Assembly: GCA_903840415.1 (NCBI GenBank)
Contig: CAIMFY010000096.1
Location: forward strand, 62,001-126,000
Origin: an uncultured Opitutia bacterium
GTDB taxonomy: Bacteria > Verrucomicrobiota > Verrucomicrobiia > Opitutales > Opitutaceae
Direction of reading: 5' to 3'
DNA length: 64,000 nt
The position numbers were made by a program, and so were the translations under genes. Every line of letters begins with the position of its first letter. Position 1 is the first letter of the stretch. Under the pieces are notes generated by a model, which searched no databases, was not told the DNA's origin, and worked only from the letters and a program-made list of their open reading frames with translations. Positions 61,496 to 64,000 of this stretch are shown here, piece after piece.

Positions 61496-62283
61496 GCGCC
61501 GCCCTCTTCGATCTCACCGGCAAGGTGGCGCTCGTCACTGGCGCGAGTCGTGGACTCGGGAAAACTTTTGCGCTGGCGCTGGCGCGCGCCGGCGCCGACG
61601 TCGCAATCACGAGCCGCACGCTTACGTCGCTCGACGAGACGCGCCGTGCAATCGAGGCCCTCGGCCGTCGCTGCCACGGCGTCGTGCTCGACGTGCGCGC
61701 GCAGGCCAGCATCGCGTTGGCGGTAGCGGAAGCGCATGCCCACTTCGGCCGGATCGATATTCTCGTCAACAACGCCGGATGCAACATCCGCAAGCCCGCG
61801 CTCGAGGTGACTTGGGAGGATTGGAACACGATCCTCGACACGAATCTCCGCGGCCCGTTTTTCGTGGCGCAGGCGGTGGCGCGGCGCATGGTGGCCGCCG
61901 GCCGCGGTCGGATGATCAACGTCGGCTCGGTGACGAGTGTCGCCGGCTACGCTGGGCTCGGGCCTTACACCGCGAGCCGCGGCGGCATCCGCCAGCTTAC
62001 GATGAGCCTCGCCGCCGAATGGGGCCCGCACGGCGTCACCGTGAATTGCCTTGCACCGGGCTGGTTTAAGACCGCCCAGACGGCGGTGCTGTATGAGGAT
62101 CCCGAGTGGGTCGCTTACCTGACAGACAAGATTCCGCTCCGCCGCCCTGGCCGGCCCGACGATCTCGTGGGCACCGTCGTGTTTTTGGCGAGCGACGCCA
62201 GCGCCTACATCACGGGGCAGTTGCTGCTCGTGGATGGAGGCATCTCTGTGAACGTGACCCGGGCCTTGCCGACAAAAAAATAA
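61492..62283 (+). CDS. Short-chain dehydrogenase, gluconate 5-dehydrogenase-like
   Basis: 263 residues; start at ATG 61492 overlapping the previous stop. Features are TGASRGLGKTFALALARAG, VNNAGCNIRKPALEVTWEDWN, Ser in VGSVTSVAGY, then YTASRGG where the usual catalytic YxxxK ends in Arg (Y-T-A-S-R). This Lys-to-Arg change at the catalytic lysine position needs checking; such variants may be impaired or have altered cofactor handling. The fold otherwise matches GNO/KduD-type sugar dehydrogenases. Confidence 0.85.
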   Translation: MSAALFDLTGKVALVTGASRGLGKTFALALARAGADVAITSRTLTSLDETRRAIEALGRRCHGVVLDVRAQASIALAVAEAHAHFGRIDILVNNAGCNIRKPALEVTWEDWNTILDTNLRGPFFVAQAVARRMVAAGRGRMINVGSVTSVAGYAGLGPYTASRGGIRQLTMSLAAEWGPHGVTVNCLAPGWFKTAQTAVLYEDPEWVAYLTDKIPLRRPGRPDDLVGTVVFLASDASAYITGQLLLVDGGISVNVTRALPTKK

Positions 62284-62303
62284 TCGTTTCCACTTTTACC
62301 GTC

Positions 62304-62603
62304 ATGCTCATCCACTCCGTCTTTTTCTGGCTTAAACCCGGACTCACTGCGGCGCAGCGCAAGCAATTCCGCCGCGCCGTGGAGTCGCTCGCCGGCATCA
62401 AGTCCGTCGAGAAGATTTATGTCGGCGCACCCGCTGCCACCGAGAAGCGCCCAATCATCGACGATTCCTACGCGGTGGCACTGACGGTGGTGTGCAAGGA
62501 TGTCGCCGCTCACGATGCCTACCAAGTCGATCCCCTGCACCTCGCGTTTGTGGCGCAATGCAAAACGTTCTGGTCGCGCGTGCAGATTTACGACGCGGCG
62601 TAG
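62304..62603 (+). CDS. Dabb (stress-responsive A/B barrel) domain protein
   Basis: 99 residues from ATG 62304. IHSVFFWLKPGLTAAQRKQF and IKSVEKIYVGAPAATEKRPI with DDSYAVALTVVCKDVAAHDAYQVDPLHLAFV are the standard dimeric ferredoxin-like Dabb fold. Function of these small proteins in bacteria is mostly unknown. It follows the SDR gene by 20 bases and probably ends that transcript. Confidence 0.88.
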   Translation: MLIHSVFFWLKPGLTAAQRKQFRRAVESLAGIKSVEKIYVGAPAATEKRPIIDDSYAVALTVVCKDVAAHDAYQVDPLHLAFVAQCKTFWSRVQIYDAA

Positions 62604-62626
62604 GTTGGGCGTTACTTAGCGTGGTA

Positions 62627-62650
62627 GGTAGTTGTGCGGTAGGAACTACC
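62627..62650. promoter_or_regulatory. Inverted repeat ahead of the response regulator gene
   Basis: ggtagtt and aactacc flank ten bases, 38 bases before the ATG at 62688. It could be a dimer-binding operator or the leader of a hairpin without T-run. A second palindrome with a related gtagttac core lies upstream of the sensor gene at 63633. Confidence 0.4.
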
Positions 62651-62687
62651 CATTAACTTCAGGCCGTGGATCGCGTATCGTCGGGGC

Positions 62688-63428
62688 ATGGAGTCAGAAG
62701 TCATTCCATTTCCCCACCAACGCTATCGCGTGCTGATCGTCGAAGATCATACGGCCATCAGCGAGATGCTCGGCATGCTCGTGCGATCACTGCCGGAATT
62801 CGAAATGGTAGGACGGGCGAGCACCTTGGAGCAGGCGAAACGGCTGGCGGGCGACCTGCGGCCGGAACTCGTGGTGCTCGACTGGATGTTTCCGGACGGC
62901 AGTGGCGCGGAGTTTTTGGCACAACTCAAGGCGGAGGCGCGGCTCACCGAGGTGCTGGTGTTTTCGGCCACGGCGAGTGCCCATGCCGTGCGCGAGGCGC
63001 TCATGGGCGGAGCCAAGGGTTTCGTCGAAAAAGGTGCGAGCATGACCGTCCTGACTGACGCGCTCCGGGCGGTCGCCGCGGGCCGGGTTTATTTTGGGCC
63101 GGCGACGGCACGCACGGTGGAGGAACTTGTCCGCCAACGCTCACCCGATTCAACCGCACTGTCCGAGCGCGAACGGGAAGTGCTCGGCGCGCTCGCGGAG
63201 GGACTTTCGACCCGAGAAATTGCTGTGCGGCTGAATGTGAGCGTCAAAACCGTGAACAACGTCCGATCGACGGTCGCGGCGAAAACCGGCCTGCACTCGA
63301 TTGCCCAGCTGACGATGCACGCGGCACGCCTCGGTTTGATTCCGGGGCCGCACGATACCTTCGAACGGCCAGTGGTGCCTCTGCCGACGGCCGCCTCGGT
63401 AGTCGAGCAACACAGGACCGCCCAATAG
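62688..63428 (+). CDS. LuxR/NarL-family response regulator
   Basis: 246 residues. Receiver domain 12-130: acidic Asp20, phospho-acceptor Asp65 (LVVLDWMFPDG), Lys in FVEKGAS. C-terminal helix-turn-helix (about 155-215): LSEREREVLGALAEGLSTREIAVRLNVSVKTVNNVRSTVAAKTGLHSIAQL. It is a transcription factor activated by phosphorylation. The partner kinase is not identified, but the truncated membrane protein starting 205 bases downstream may be it. Extra 30-residue tail of low complexity. Confidence 0.92.
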   Translation: MESEVIPFPHQRYRVLIVEDHTAISEMLGMLVRSLPEFEMVGRASTLEQAKRLAGDLRPELVVLDWMFPDGSGAEFLAQLKAEARLTEVLVFSATASAHAVREALMGGAKGFVEKGASMTVLTDALRAVAAGRVYFGPATARTVEELVRQRSPDSTALSEREREVLGALAEGLSTREIAVRLNVSVKTVNNVRSTVAAKTGLHSIAQLTMHAARLGLIPGPHDTFERPVVPLPTAASVVEQHRTAQ

Positions 63429-63600
63429 GTCCGCCGCCCGCGCGACGCGATTTTCGGTGTCGGAGGCGTTAATGCCCGAGCCAAGTCCCGCGACACCGAT
63501 TGGGATGACGTCCCGAGCATGAAAAGGCAGAATGCCTGACTTCGTGCTTCTGGCGGCTAATCTCGACGGCGTTTTTTTAAGTTAAGTGGGGTGGGGTCCG

Positions 63601-63616
63601 TGCCGTAGTTACGGCA
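63601..63616. promoter_or_regulatory. Palindrome tgccgta-gt-tacggca upstream of the sensor gene
   Basis: Perfect 7-bp arms around two bases, 17 bases before the GTG start at 63633. The form and the position suit a LuxR-type dimer site or a repressor operator. The rest of the 204-base gap (63429-63632) shows a run of seven T (about 63571-63577) and no gene. Confidence 0.45.
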
Positions 63617-63632
63617 ACTGCCATATTGTAGG

Positions 63633-64000
63633 GTGAAACTCCAAACCAAACTCCTGTTCGCGTTGTTAGGTGGCCTGCTGGCCGTTTACTTCGTATCATT
63701 TTTGTTTCAGCAATCCCGCAGCTCGCATGCCGTGGAGAGCTTTTCCACAAGCAGTCGCGGAGGGGAATTGGCTCGCCAGTGGGAATGGGTCGATCGGCTG
63801 CATTTCGCGGCCTCCGCGCCGTTGATGGATGCGATGGCTGATGGGGAAATGGACAAGTTCGCCAATCTCCTTGTCACGCTTCGCGGGGTGCCTGGGCTGC
63901 AGGAGCTTTCGCTGTTCAATCAATACGGGCGGGTGGTTAAATCTTCCGACCCGGCGCGAGTGAAAAAGGAACTCACTGCGGATTTGAAGCAAGCGCTCTA
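63633..64000 (+). CDS. Membrane sensor/signalling protein, 3'-truncated by window edge
   Basis: From a GTG at 63633 the frame stays open to the edge, 122 codons. It begins KLQTKLLFALLGGLLAVYFVSFLFQQ, one membrane helix directly after the start, followed by a periplasmic part with ELARQWEWVDRLHFAASAPLMDAM and a repeat-free helical stretch ending in LRGVPGLQELSLFNQYGRVVKSSDP. This resembles the ligand-binding N-terminus of methyl-accepting chemotaxis proteins and of histidine kinases. The output domain is beyond the window, and the neighbouring response regulator makes a kinase plausible. Confidence 0.7.
   Translation, partial: MKLQTKLLFALLGGLLAVYFVSFLFQQSRSSHAVESFSTSSRGGELARQWEWVDRLHFAASAPLMDAMADGEMDKFANLLVTLRGVPGLQELSLFNQYGRVVKSSDPARVKKELTADLKQAL

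Noticed and set aside
1-64000. tRNA, rRNA, transposase, integrase or phage genes
   Set aside because: None seen on either strand; no terminal repeats or attachment-like duplications noticed.

Overview
The window reads as chromosomal DNA of a GC-rich, Gram-negative Verrucomicrobiota bacterium, most likely of the family Opitutaceae (Opitutus-like). The reasons are a TonB-dependent receptor with an LSEF-type N-terminal segment after the signal peptide, a LacI-type regulator divergent from it, many exported polysaccharide-degrading enzymes (PL10, CE8-like, GH105, GH27, GH29, DUF6298-like), a TIGR03790-type protein and a general lack of strong Shine-Dalgarno sites. This taxonomic call is inference from protein families. 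I see no tRNA, rRNA, insertion sequence, phage gene or CRISPR array. Genes are tightly packed: no gap without a gene exceeds 300 bases, and long open frames antisense to real genes are by-products of the base composition.

Layout. 1-10.2 kb: 3'-truncated LamG exoprotein, a VOC protein, an orphan Cache/HAMP-type sensor, a PL10 pectate lyase, an S1/P1-type zinc nuclease, the fluoride channel CrcB and a TIGR03790 protein. 10.2-12.5 kb (minus): trypsin-like protease and ClpP with overlapping stop and start. 12.6-22.8 kb: a purine (ureide) catabolism island: guanine deaminase divergent from malate synthase, OHCU decarboxylase, 5-hydroxyisourate hydrolase, M20 amidohydrolase, allantoinase, ureidoglycine aminohydrolase and a one-chain xanthine dehydrogenase. 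A cupin and a Nudix hydrolase follow on the minus strand. 23.9-30.1 kb (minus): CE8-like pectinesterase, proA and a two-gene ABC exporter. 30.2-36.8 kb: a three-gene pectin/rhamnogalacturonan operon (six-hairpin glycosidase, GH105, beta-helix/DUF6298-like protein). 37-43.7 kb: a coiled-coil membrane protein built from ten 14-residue repeats, kduD, and an operon with two TMTC-like membrane/TPR proteins. 43.8-56.2 kb: TonB receptor/LacI pair, AraG/AraH-like sugar ABC genes, a sodium:solute symporter with a 75-residue membrane partner, GH29 and GH27 enzymes. 56.2-64 kb: MFS transporter, Opp-type permease and two ATPases, zinc alcohol dehydrogenase, SDR, Dabb protein, LuxR-type response regulator and a 3'-truncated sensor.

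Together the genes describe two metabolic programmes. One is scavenging of pectin and its galactose, fucose or arabinose side chains: exported lyases, esterases and glycosidases, outer- and inner-membrane uptake, and KduD feeding unsaturated uronate into the 2-keto-3-deoxygluconate route. The other is use of purines as a nitrogen and carbon source, in which malate synthase would capture the two-carbon product glyoxylate. The urate-oxidising step and the final ureidoglycolate step are not evident in the window. Most start sites rest on ATG position, signal peptides or stop/start overlaps.
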